NCBI RefSeq assembly: GCF_018736045.1
Contig: NZ_CP076132.1
Location: 2,837,501-2,901,500 of the forward strand
DNA from: Flammeovirga yaeyamensis
GTDB lineage: Bacteria; Bacteroidota; Bacteroidia; Cytophagales; Flammeovirgaceae
Direction of reading: 5' to 3'
Length of the DNA stretch: 64,000 nt
A program made the translations under genes and the position numbers. Of the stretch, positions 53,549-62,576 are shown piece after piece. Below the pieces are notes generated by a model. It was not told where the DNA came from, made no database searches, and was given only the letters and a program-made list of their open reading frames with translations. Each line of letters starts with the position of its first letter. Positions within the stretch are counted from its first letter, which is position 1.

Positions 53549-54502
53549 TTATCCTTTTCTTTCGATAGCTTTTTTGGCTGCTTTTACAATATCGTTAGCC
53601 GTCAAGCCATATTTTTCCATTAATTGAGCAGGTGTTCCACTTTCACCGAAAGTATCGTTTACTGCTACAAATTCTTGTGGAGCTAATAAGTTTCTAGTAA
53701 GAGTTGCAGAAACTGATTCGCCTAAACCACCAGCAATTTGATGTTCTTCAGCAGTAACAACACAACCTGTTTTCTTTACTGATGCAAGAATTGCTTCTTC
53801 ATCAAGAGGTTTGATTGTGTGAATATTGATGATTTCTGCTGAAATACCTTCTGCTTCTAAAGCTTCTCCAGCTTGGATTGCTTCCCAAACTAAATGACCT
53901 GTTGCAACGATAGTAACATCTGTTCCTTCGTTCAACATCACCGCTTTACCAATTTCGAATTCGCCTTCAGGCATGAATACAGGAATTGACGGACGACCAA
54001 ATCTTAAATATACAGGACCATCATGTTTTGCTGCTGCAATTGTTGCTGCTTTTGTCTGATTGTAATCACAAGTATTGATCACAGTCATATGAGGCAACAT
54101 TTTCATCATCCCGATATCCTCAAGTACTTGGTGAGTAGCACCATCCTCTCCTAGTGTTAAACCAGAATGAGAAGCTGCAATTTTTACATTCTTCTTAGAA
54201 TATGCAATTGACTGACGGATCTGATCGTATACTCTAGATGTAGAGAAGTTAGCAAAAGTACCTGTGAAAGGAATTTTACCACCTACTGTCATACCTGCAG
54301 CTACGTTGATCATGTTTGCCTCAGCGATACCCATTTGAAAGAATCTCTCTGGGAAATCGTTTTTAAATGCATCCATTTTAAGAGAACCTGTTAGGTCGGC
54401 ACATAAAGCCACCACGTCCTCATTCATTTTTCCAAGTTCATGTAAACCCGCACCAAATCCTGAGCGAGTATCCTTTTTCTCTGTATAAGTGTACTTCTTC
54501 AT
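53549..54502 (-). CDS. Transketolase, C-terminal half (split subunit)
   Basis: Transketolase moves two-carbon units between sugar phosphates with thiamine diphosphate. This 317-residue protein is the pyrimidine-binding plus C-terminal part only: FFQMGIAEANMINVAAGM with the catalytic Glu, FTGTFANFSTSRVYDQIRQS, HSGLTLGEDGATHQ and DTFGESGTPAQLMEKYGL. The N-terminal TPP-diphosphate half is a separate gene in such split enzymes and is not in this window. I choose ATG 54502 (MKKYTYTEKKDTRSGFG). The gene is head-to-head with the GSCFA gene. A DXS- or sulfopyruvate-type role is less likely from the motifs. Confidence 0.9.
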   Translation of the reverse strand: MKKYTYTEKKDTRSGFGAGLHELGKMNEDVVALCADLTGSLKMDAFKNDFPERFFQMGIAEANMINVAAGMTVGGKIPFTGTFANFSTSRVYDQIRQSIAYSKKNVKIAASHSGLTLGEDGATHQVLEDIGMMKMLPHMTVINTCDYNQTKAATIAAAKHDGPVYLRFGRPSIPVFMPEGEFEIGKAVMLNEGTDVTIVATGHLVWEAIQAGEALEAEGISAEIINIHTIKPLDEEAILASVKKTGCVVTAEEHQIAGGLGESVSATLTRNLLAPQEFVAVNDTFGESGTPAQLMEKYGLTANDIVKAAKKAIERKG

Positions 54503-54612
54503 TTGTGTATTTGAAGTAAATAATGATTCTTTCAAATAAATTCGGATACAAATCTAAGGTTTGTCTTGATGTTGACAAAATTATTTCAATAACAAAAGCG
54601 TATATTGTGAAA

Positions 54613-55602
54613 ATGATGCAAAATGAAACATTCAGAACGCCAATTCAACCTCAAAAATTTGATAAAAAGATAAAATATGATTCTAAAATAGTTAGTATTG
54701 GCTCCTGCTTTTCTTCCAATATTGGAAAAATTTTAGAGGATTATCGGTTTAACATCTTATCCAATCCCTATGGAACTTTATATAATCCGATTAGCATTCA
54801 TCAAAATATTGTTTCAGCAATTCGAGAAAGAGAAATAAATAACGATCATATTTTAGATGATGTCCCAACTGTTAAGAGTTTAGATTATCATTCAGATATA
54901 GAAGCTGACAATGTCAATGACTTAAAGACTTTAATAGATTCTCAAAACCTAAAAGTTAAAGAACAATTATCTGATGCTGAATTTCTATTTATCACATGGG
55001 GTTCTGCTTTTGTCTTTGAGTACAAAAAAACTAATAAAGTGGTTGGGAACTGTCATAAATTACCAGCCAAAGAGTTTCAACAAAAACTTTTATCTGCAGA
55101 GGAAATCGTAGCTTCTTTTGATGAACTAATGCAAGAGATAACATCAAAAACACAGGTTGTAATTACAGTTTCTCCTGTAAGGCACTTTAGAAATGGATTA
55201 ATCGATAACAGTTTAAGTAAGGCCACTCTAAGGTATGCATCACATCTAATAGAAAGTAAATATGCAAATGTTACCTATTTTCCATCCTATGAAATTATGA
55301 TTGATGAGCTAAGAGATTATCGGTTCTATAAAGATGATATGGTACATCCCTCTCATCAGGCTATACTTTATATATGGAATTATCTCAAAGAAACATTACT
55401 TGATGATTCTTCTTATAATACAATGGAACAATGGGATAAAATATTAAAAGGGTTAAATCATCGTCCTATTAATCCTGAATCAGAAGCACATCAAAAATTT
55501 TTGAAAAAGATGATCAAATGGTGTAAAGAGTTAAATAAAATTAATGTTGATGATGTTATTTTAAGAATTGAAGAACAAATTGTAAACCCAACATCACATT
55601 AA
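54613..55602 (+). CDS. GSCFA family protein
   Basis: GSCFA domains occur alone or in surface polysaccharide genes; they are SGNH-like esterase relatives of uncertain function. The name motif is present as SIGSCFSSNIGKIL, with ITVSPVRHFRNGLIDN and DDMVHPSHQAILYIWN, the last providing the Asp-His pair expected of an SGNH-type active site. ATG 54613 (MMQNETFRTPIQP) fits the family start; the earlier frame overlaps the transketolase control region. Length 330. Probably cytoplasmic, since no signal is seen. Confidence 0.83.
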   Translation: MMQNETFRTPIQPQKFDKKIKYDSKIVSIGSCFSSNIGKILEDYRFNILSNPYGTLYNPISIHQNIVSAIREREINNDHILDDVPTVKSLDYHSDIEADNVNDLKTLIDSQNLKVKEQLSDAEFLFITWGSAFVFEYKKTNKVVGNCHKLPAKEFQQKLLSAEEIVASFDELMQEITSKTQVVITVSPVRHFRNGLIDNSLSKATLRYASHLIESKYANVTYFPSYEIMIDELRDYRFYKDDMVHPSHQAILYIWNYLKETLLDDSSYNTMEQWDKILKGLNHRPINPESEAHQKFLKKMIKWCKELNKINVDDVILRIEEQIVNPTSH

Positions 55603-55709
55603 GAATCATTAGATACAGAAAAACGATTTAAACAATAAATAATTATGTTTTTGATTTAAGTTCAATCAAATTCACAACTCATACAAAATCTATACTTATA
55701 TCCATTAAA

Positions 55710-57374
55710 ATGAAACGATTTTTATCACTAATTACTTTATCTGTCTTGACTTGGACAAGTGTTTTTGCACAGTTCACTGAAGACAAACCTAAACTCGTTG
55801 TTGGAATTATCGTCGACCAAATGAAGTACGATTATATCTCTAGATATTGGGATAACTTTGGCGATGGTGGATTTAAAAAGTTAGTAAACGAAGGTTATTT
55901 TGCTAGAAATGGCCAATACAATTACGCTCCAACAGTTACTGGACCAGGTCATGCATCTGTTTATTCTGGTACTTCCCCTGCCTATCACTCGATCGTAAAC
56001 AACCATTATTATGATAGAGAATTAGGAAAAAATATTTATTGTGTTGATGATGATAGATATGAAACTGTGGGTGCTGAAGGAAAAAATGGAAAAAAATCCC
56101 CTTATCGCTTAACTGTAACCAATTTATCTGATGAGTTAAAATGGGCGAGTAATCTTCGCTCAAAAGTATATACGGTATCGATTAAAGACCGTTCGGCTGT
56201 ATTGCCTGCAGGTCACAAAGCGGATGGTGCATATTGGTTAGATGATAAAACAGGAAACTGGATCACTTCTTCGTTTTATATGGATGAACTTCCTAACTGG
56301 ATCACTGAGATGAACTCTTCTAAAAAACGCCCTATCGATACATACATGAAAGGTGTTTGGGATCTATCTCTACCAGTAGAAAAATATTCGGCTTCTATGG
56401 AAGATAACAATCCTTATGAAAGTCTTTTACCAGGAAAAAAAACACCTACGTTCCCATACGAATTGAAAAAGATGTTGGCAGCAGATCGTGTTAGAGTAAA
56501 GTCTGGGAGAAAATATGATTTATTAAAATCTACTCCTTTTGGTAATACTGTAGTTACAGAAATGGCAATGCAGATTATAGATAATGAGAAAATGGGCGAT
56601 GATAACTTTACTGATTTATTAGGCGTATCTTATTCATCAACTGACTATGCTGGACACGCATTTGGACCTCAGTCAATGGAAGTTGAAGATGTTTATATCA
56701 AATTAGATAAAGAAATCGAGCATTTGATCAATCACTTAGATCAAAAAGTAGGTAAAGGTCAATATGTTATTTTCTTGACAGCTGATCATGCTGGTGCACA
56801 AAATACCAACTACATGAGAGAAGAGTTCAATTTTGTTGCTGAGAATGTAAGCAGCAAAGATGACTCAAAAGTGATCAACGATTTCTTGGTAGAAAAGTAT
56901 GGTGAAGGAAAATATGTGGTAAGCTATTACTCAGGAATGACTTATTTGAATAGACCTTTAATTAAAGAAAAAGGTTTAGATCTAGAGGAAGTTCAAAAAT
57001 ATGCTGCTGAAGCGATTATGACTATGCCTCAATATGCTGCTGCTGTGATGGGTAAAGATTTAGAAAGACAAGAATATACATTGGGTTATAAAGGATTAAT
57101 TTACAATGGATTTAATCCAAGATTCTCTCCAGATGTGTATGGCGTATTGAGATCTCATTTCATGGATTACCAGAAAACAGGTACTTCTCATTTTTCTCCT
57201 TATAAATATGATACTCATGTTCCTATCATGTTCTATGGATGGAAAATTGAACCTGGATATACACATGCCCCTCACACTGTCACTGAAATTGCCCCAACGA
57301 TTTGTTCATTCTTAAATATGAACTATCCTTCAGGTTGTTACAGTGACCCAATTCTTATTCCTTTGAAGAAATAA
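55710..57374 (+). CDS. pafA: PafA-type alkaline phosphatase, exported
   Basis: PafA-like enzymes hydrolyse phosphate monoesters, releasing phosphate outside the cell, and unlike PhoA act when phosphate is not scarce. The signal peptide ends at VFAQ. Asp36 in GIIVDQMKYD is a metal ligand; the nucleophile is most likely Thr77 in APTVTGPGHAS; Asn98 and the pair Lys159/Arg161 in VSIKDRSAVLPAGH are the phosphate-binding residues that separate PafA from diesterases. TADHAG supplies more ligands. Length 554 is normal. The convergent neighbour glpD uses glycerol phosphate, but there is no operon link. Confidence 0.92.
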   Translation: MKRFLSLITLSVLTWTSVFAQFTEDKPKLVVGIIVDQMKYDYISRYWDNFGDGGFKKLVNEGYFARNGQYNYAPTVTGPGHASVYSGTSPAYHSIVNNHYYDRELGKNIYCVDDDRYETVGAEGKNGKKSPYRLTVTNLSDELKWASNLRSKVYTVSIKDRSAVLPAGHKADGAYWLDDKTGNWITSSFYMDELPNWITEMNSSKKRPIDTYMKGVWDLSLPVEKYSASMEDNNPYESLLPGKKTPTFPYELKKMLAADRVRVKSGRKYDLLKSTPFGNTVVTEMAMQIIDNEKMGDDNFTDLLGVSYSSTDYAGHAFGPQSMEVEDVYIKLDKEIEHLINHLDQKVGKGQYVIFLTADHAGAQNTNYMREEFNFVAENVSSKDDSKVINDFLVEKYGEGKYVVSYYSGMTYLNRPLIKEKGLDLEEVQKYAAEAIMTMPQYAAAVMGKDLERQEYTLGYKGLIYNGFNPRFSPDVYGVLRSHFMDYQKTGTSHFSPYKYDTHVPIMFYGWKIEPGYTHAPHTVTEIAPTICSFLNMNYPSGCYSDPILIPLKK

Positions 57375-57393
57375 TTTGAATTGAGTTAAATAT

Positions 57394-57445
57394 AAAAAAG
57401 GTTATATCGAATTACTTTTTAAGAATTTGATATAACCTTTTATTA
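57394..57445. terminator. Bidirectional terminator between pafA and glpD
   Basis: AAAGGTTATATC (57397-57408) pairs with GATATAACCTTT (57429-57440), with AATT on each side extending the stem. A and T tracts lie outside on both strands. Confidence 0.9.
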
Positions 57446-57461
57446 TTTCTACTGATTAGTA

Positions 57462-59015
57462 CTAACAGGTATAATTATCTACTAATTTTTTAAAGGAGGT
57501 AATTTGATTTTCAATCCATGCTTCGTCCTTTCCTAAAAGATCAGCCATAAATTCAGCTACTTTACTAGATGCTTCAAGACTTGCTTTTGCATCAAATAAT
57601 AAACTTCTCGTTCTTCTTGAAAGGATATCATCTACTGTCCTTGCCAATTCATTTTCTACTCCCCACTTCACTTCAGCCCATCTGTAAGGTAAATCAGGGT
57701 GAATATATTTATTTAAAGATGGATCATTTTTTATCAGTAATTCTATTTTAGGCAAATCATTTCCGTAGACACTCCTAACATCTAATCTATCCACATCTTT
57801 TTTGTATCCATGCAATAGAACATCTTTTGTAATGCATTTCACTCCTATGTCTTCGTTCTTTCTTTCCATAAAATTGATTACATCCTCAGACATTTGTCTG
57901 TAAGTTGTCCATTTACCACCAACCACAGTAATAAGTCCAGATTGGCTTTTTACTATTTTATGCGAACGAGAGATTTTCTTTGTATCCTCATCAGTAGATT
58001 TCATTAAAGGTCTTAGCCCTGCAAAAACTGCTTTCACATCTTCCCTTTTTGGTTCCTTATGAAGATATTTTTTTGCTGTTTTTAAAATAAACTCAATTTC
58101 TTCTTCTAAAGCGACAGGTTCTATACTCACCTCCTCCATTGGAGTATCTGTTGTTCCTACTACGATTTTATCATACCATGGAACGGCAAACAAAACCCTT
58201 CCATCATCAGTTCTAGGAACCATAATAGAGGAACTTCCTTTCAAGAACTCTTTATCTAAAATTATATGTACTCCCTGAGAAGGTGATACGGATGGCAAAG
58301 CATCTTCATTATCCATTTTTAGAATAGTATCGACAAAAACACCTGTAGCGTTAATTACGTTTTTAGCATTTACCTGAATTGACTCCCCGGTTTCTTGATC
58401 TTCCACCTCAACACCTTTCAATATATTATCTTCTTTAAGAAGGCCCGTTACTTTGGTATAATTAATAACATCACCTTCAAAATCAATAATGGTTTGCATT
58501 AGAGTGATCGCTAGTCTTGCATCATCAAATTGTCCGTCGTAATAACGAACTCCACCTATAAGTCCTTCTTCGTTCAGATTGGGAATCATTTTAAGCGTTT
58601 CTTCCTTTGAGATCATCTCAGAAGGTCCTAAACCTAATTTACCCGCCATTACATCGTACACTTTGAGTCCGGTAGTATAAACAGGTGCATCCCACCAATC
58701 ATATACAGGAACAATAAATTTCTGATCATGCACTAAATGAGGAGCATTTTCTTTCATTAAACCTCTTTCCCTCAAGGCTTCTTTTACCATGCTCACATCA
58801 CCTTGTTTAAGGTACCTCACTCCTCCATGTGCTAGTTTTGTACTTCTGCTCGATGTACCTTTTGCAAAGTCATAGGCTTCTAATAGTAATGTTTTGTAGC
58901 CTCTCAATGTAGAATCAAGTGCTGTTCCTAGACCTGTCGCACCACCTCCTATAACAACAACATCATATTCGTTTGTAGTCTTTATCTTTTGTATTATCTC
59001 ATTTCTTATCTTCAT
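57462..59015 (-). CDS. glpD: Glycerol-3-phosphate dehydrogenase, aerobic type
   Basis: GlpD oxidises glycerol 3-phosphate to dihydroxyacetone phosphate with FAD and passes electrons to the quinone pool. The FAD motif YDVVVIGGGATGLGTALDS is at the N-terminus, with SSRSTKLAHGGVRYLKQGD, VLFAVPWYDKIVVGTTDTP and VVGGKWTTYRQMSEDVI following, and the C-terminal DAO_C domain (about 390-517). Normal length, 517 residues. No glpK or glpF lies beside it. Membrane attachment is peripheral. Confidence 0.95.
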   Translation of the reverse strand: MKIRNEIIQKIKTTNEYDVVVIGGGATGLGTALDSTLRGYKTLLLEAYDFAKGTSSRSTKLAHGGVRYLKQGDVSMVKEALRERGLMKENAPHLVHDQKFIVPVYDWWDAPVYTTGLKVYDVMAGKLGLGPSEMISKEETLKMIPNLNEEGLIGGVRYYDGQFDDARLAITLMQTIIDFEGDVINYTKVTGLLKEDNILKGVEVEDQETGESIQVNAKNVINATGVFVDTILKMDNEDALPSVSPSQGVHIILDKEFLKGSSSIMVPRTDDGRVLFAVPWYDKIVVGTTDTPMEEVSIEPVALEEEIEFILKTAKKYLHKEPKREDVKAVFAGLRPLMKSTDEDTKKISRSHKIVKSQSGLITVVGGKWTTYRQMSEDVINFMERKNEDIGVKCITKDVLLHGYKKDVDRLDVRSVYGNDLPKIELLIKNDPSLNKYIHPDLPYRWAEVKWGVENELARTVDDILSRRTRSLLFDAKASLEASSKVAEFMADLLGKDEAWIENQITSFKKLVDNYTC

Positions 59016-59167
59016 GTGTAATTAATTTAGTGGTATTGTTCTTTAATTTAGTAAGAATAGGTTAGTATGACATAATTTTTTTCTAATTTTAAAAACAAAT
59101 TCTTTTCTATTTAGTAAAGTTATTATAAACTTTTTTTTAAAAAGACTCTTCGCTTTCTATTATTCAT

Positions 59168-61549
59168 ATGCATTATTTAAAGCTCATATTAACTCTGACG
59201 CTTCTATTGCCTAGCTTATTATTTGCTCAGACCAAGCAATATACTATAAGTGGATACATTAAAGATGGATCAACTGGCGAAACATTAATTGGAGCTTCCA
59301 TTTATTCTCAAGAAACTAAACAAGGAGTTATAAGCAACCCATATGGTTTTTATTCCCTCACTTTACCTGAAGGAAAACATGATCTTGCTATCGCTTTTGT
59401 CGGCTTTCAAACATTCAAAAAAGAAATTGATCTAACCAAAAACATCAAACTCGATATTAACCTAAAAAGTAGTGATGTTGAACTAGATGAAGTGATTGTA
59501 TCTGGTGAACGTGAAGATGCGAATGTATCTGAAGTTCAAATGAGTACAGTAAAGATGGAAATAGAAACCATCCTTAAATTACCTGCTCTTCTTGGTGAGG
59601 TAGATGTGATTAAATCAATACAATTATTGCCTGGTGTAAGTACCGTAGGTGAAGGTGCCACAGGCTTTAATGTAAGAGGTGGTGGTGTTGGTCAAAACCT
59701 CGTATTACTTGATGAAGCTCCCGTGTTTAACTCTTCCCACTTATTTGGTTTCTTTTCAGTTTTTAATCCAGACGCCGTTAAAGATGTAAAGCTTATCAAA
59801 GGTGGTATTCCTGCCCAATATGGTGGTAGACTATCTTCTATACTGGATGTTAGAATGAAAGAGGGAAACTCAAAACAACTGAAAGTACAAGGTGGTATTG
59901 GAGCTATTTTTAGTCGTTTAACAGTAGAAGCTCCTATTATAAAAGACAAGATGTCCTTCTTAATTGGTGGACGAAGATCATATATAGATATTTTGGCAGG
60001 TCCTTTTTTAGAAGACGATTTACAAGGTTCTAAATTTAATTTTTGGGATTTAACTGCTAAAGTCAATTACGACATTAACGACAATAACAAAATTTTCTTA
60101 TCAGGATATTGGGGTCGTGATACTTTTGGTACAGCAAGTTTATTCTCTTCGAGCTGGGGTAATGTTACGGGAACTTTCAGATGGAACCACTTATTCAATG
60201 AAAAGCTATTCTCTAATCTAACAGCTTATATTTCGGACTATGATTATGCTTTAGGAGTAAATGATGTGCAAGACTCATTCAATTGGGATTCTAGAATAAA
60301 AACATATTCGGTGAAGCCTGAATTTACTTGGTATTTAGGATCAAAAAATACAATTACATTTGGTGGACAATCCATTATATATGATTTCGCTCCTGGAACA
60401 ACAACTGCTGTAAGTAGTGGCCAAGAGTTACCTCCATTTTCACTTCAAAAGCAATATGGTTGGGAGAATGCCTTATACATAGGGAATGATCAAAAAATCT
60501 CTAAGAAAATCTCATTACAATATGGTTTAAGGTTTAGCTTATTTACCTACATGGGACCTGGTACAACTTACGAATATTCCCCTGCCGATCTTCCGAATGA
60601 AAGAAAAGAACCAATACCTGGATCTGAAAAGGAATACGGAGATTGGGAACCTATTGAAACCTATACGAATTTCGAACCACGATTTGCCATTAAATATCAG
60701 TTCAACGAAAAAAGTTCTGTGAAAGCTAGTTACAATAGAATGGCTCAATACATTCATTTGATATCAAATACTAGTGCAGCGTCTCCGCTAGATATTTGGT
60801 CACCTAGTACCAACAACATCCCTCCGCAAATTGGTGATCAATATGCATTGGGTTACTTCAGAAACTTCAAAGACAATATGATCGAATTTTCTGGAGAAGT
60901 TTATTATAAACCCATACAATTCCTATTGGACTATATAGATGGTGCTGACCTTCTTCTAAATCAAAATCTTGAAGGCGATCTTTTACCTTCTAAAGGCAGG
61001 GCGTATGGATTAGAACTTTATGTGAAGAAAAACAAAGGTAAATTAACAGGTTGGGTAAGTTATACTCTTGCTCGATCAGAACAAGCTACTGCAGGTGTAA
61101 ATCAAGGAATTTATTATCCAACAAGATTTGACCAAACTCATAATTTAACTGTGAGCGGTTTTTATGAGATCAATAAACGATGGTCACTATCAGCTAATTT
61201 CAATTTTGTAACAGGCACACCTACAACATTCCCAACCAACCAAATACAAGTTCAAGGGTATAGTATTCCACATAATGTAGATGGTGTTAGAAATAATCAA
61301 AGAATTGGTTACTACCACAGATTAGATATATCAGCCACTTTAAATGGCAAGAAAAAGCCTGATCGACGTTGGGAACATTATTGGGTATTTGGTTTTTATA
61401 ACACCTATGCCCGAAGAAATCCATATTCGGTTTATTTCCAACCTCAAGCAGATCGTGCTCCTCAAGGTGTTGCACCTCCTAATAATGCGATTAGACTTTC
61501 TGTAATTGGCTCTATTATTCCTTCTGTATCCTATAACTTCAAATGGTAA
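59168..61549 (+). CDS. TonB-dependent receptor with carboxypeptidase-like N-terminal domain
   Basis: Outer-membrane transporters of this type import ligands using TonB energy. The signal peptide ends at LLFAQ. Residues about 24-105 form a CarboxypepD_reg-like beta sandwich (YTISGYIKDGSTGETLIGA), followed by the plug (TGFNVRGGGVGQNLVLLDEA, IPAQYGGRLSSILDVRMK) and a barrel to residue 793. It overlaps the DUF4249 gene, a pairing common in Bacteroidota that parallels SusC with a surface lipoprotein. No SusD is present and the ligand is unknown. Confidence 0.92.
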   Translation: MHYLKLILTLTLLLPSLLFAQTKQYTISGYIKDGSTGETLIGASIYSQETKQGVISNPYGFYSLTLPEGKHDLAIAFVGFQTFKKEIDLTKNIKLDINLKSSDVELDEVIVSGEREDANVSEVQMSTVKMEIETILKLPALLGEVDVIKSIQLLPGVSTVGEGATGFNVRGGGVGQNLVLLDEAPVFNSSHLFGFFSVFNPDAVKDVKLIKGGIPAQYGGRLSSILDVRMKEGNSKQLKVQGGIGAIFSRLTVEAPIIKDKMSFLIGGRRSYIDILAGPFLEDDLQGSKFNFWDLTAKVNYDINDNNKIFLSGYWGRDTFGTASLFSSSWGNVTGTFRWNHLFNEKLFSNLTAYISDYDYALGVNDVQDSFNWDSRIKTYSVKPEFTWYLGSKNTITFGGQSIIYDFAPGTTTAVSSGQELPPFSLQKQYGWENALYIGNDQKISKKISLQYGLRFSLFTYMGPGTTYEYSPADLPNERKEPIPGSEKEYGDWEPIETYTNFEPRFAIKYQFNEKSSVKASYNRMAQYIHLISNTSAASPLDIWSPSTNNIPPQIGDQYALGYFRNFKDNMIEFSGEVYYKPIQFLLDYIDGADLLLNQNLEGDLLPSKGRAYGLELYVKKNKGKLTGWVSYTLARSEQATAGVNQGIYYPTRFDQTHNLTVSGFYEINKRWSLSANFNFVTGTPTTFPTNQIQVQGYSIPHNVDGVRNNQRIGYYHRLDISATLNGKKKPDRRWEHYWVFGFYNTYARRNPYSVYFQPQADRAPQGVAPPNNAIRLSVIGSIIPSVSYNFKW

Positions 61550-62547
61550 TGAAAAACCTAATAAAATACACATCATTAATACTGATACTACTAACAAGTA
61601 GCTGCGAAGACATTATTAATGTAGATCTAGAAACTGGTCGCCCTCAAATAATTGTGGATGGATGGTTAAACAATAAGTTTGAAACTCAAAGAATCAGATT
61701 AATTTCTACCATAGGTTACTTTGATACTGAAACTCCACCAGCTGTAGAAAATGCTACTGTACGTGTTATTGATCAGGTCAATAATAAAACGTTGAACTTC
61801 ACTTATGATAAAGACGGGTATTATACATGGACACCAACTACCTTGGAAGACACATTAATTGTAAGACAAAGACCAGGAGATTTTGATAGAGATGGTGATG
61901 GGTTATACGACAATTATTACAAGTTGGAGGTCTCTGTAAATTTTGACAATAAAGACTTGGCATTTGAATCATATACTTCTTTAGAAAGAGTACCTCCTAT
62001 TGATTCCATCTTTTTTCAAACATCAAAAGGCAATACTGTAGAAGAAGATGAAATTTATGGAGAGTTATTCGCAAAAGATTTTGTTGGACCAGCAGATTGT
62101 TACTGGATTAAGACATGGAAAAACGGGAACCTCCTCAATAAATCATCAGAAATTCTTTTAGCATTTGATATAACTCCAGGCAGAAGTGACTTTGGTAATA
62201 TATTAACCGAACCTACGGCTTTCATCCCTCCTGTTAGACTAGGAATTAATTTGAGTATTTCTGAAGATGAAGAAAACAGAGGTGAAAAAAATTATGAAGT
62301 CGGCGATAGCGTTTATTGTGAAATTCATTCTATGACAGAAAAAGCGTTCGATTTTATGAGTCGATCTAGGTCTGCTATGTCAAATGGAGGGCTTTTTGCT
62401 ACTCCATTAGCTAACGTACCTACGAACATTATTGCAACTAACCAAGATGCAGAAGGAATGGTTATAGGAGTTTTTAATGGTTCTGCAATATCTTCGAAAG
62501 GTTATCGTATTAATACTAAACCCCCTTATGATAATAGACAACTCTAG
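61549..62547 (+). CDS. DUF4249 family lipoprotein
   Basis: A lipoprotein signal ends at LLTSSC near residue 19. The mature protein fits DUF4249, Bacteroidota lipoproteins that accompany TonB receptors: EDIINVDLETGRPQIIVDGW, then an immunoglobulin-like strand set and DFMSRSRSAMSNGGLFATP near the end with NIIATNQDAEGMVIGVF. The receptor stop and this ATG overlap as TAATG at 61547-61551, which indicates coupled translation; ATG 61543 is also possible. It probably helps the receptor capture its ligand on the cell surface. Confidence 0.87.
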   Translation: MKNLIKYTSLILILLTSSCEDIINVDLETGRPQIIVDGWLNNKFETQRIRLISTIGYFDTETPPAVENATVRVIDQVNNKTLNFTYDKDGYYTWTPTTLEDTLIVRQRPGDFDRDGDGLYDNYYKLEVSVNFDNKDLAFESYTSLERVPPIDSIFFQTSKGNTVEEDEIYGELFAKDFVGPADCYWIKTWKNGNLLNKSSEILLAFDITPGRSDFGNILTEPTAFIPPVRLGINLSISEDEENRGEKNYEVGDSVYCEIHSMTEKAFDFMSRSRSAMSNGGLFATPLANVPTNIIATNQDAEGMVIGVFNGSAISSKGYRINTKPPYDNRQL

Positions 62548-62576
62548 GGGTATTATTAGACCATAGATTTTTTATT

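Noticed and set aside
59692-60066. Minus-strand ORF of 124 codons inside the TonB receptor gene
   Set aside because: It is antisense to strongly conserved plug and barrel codons and has no signal, domain or start context of its own.
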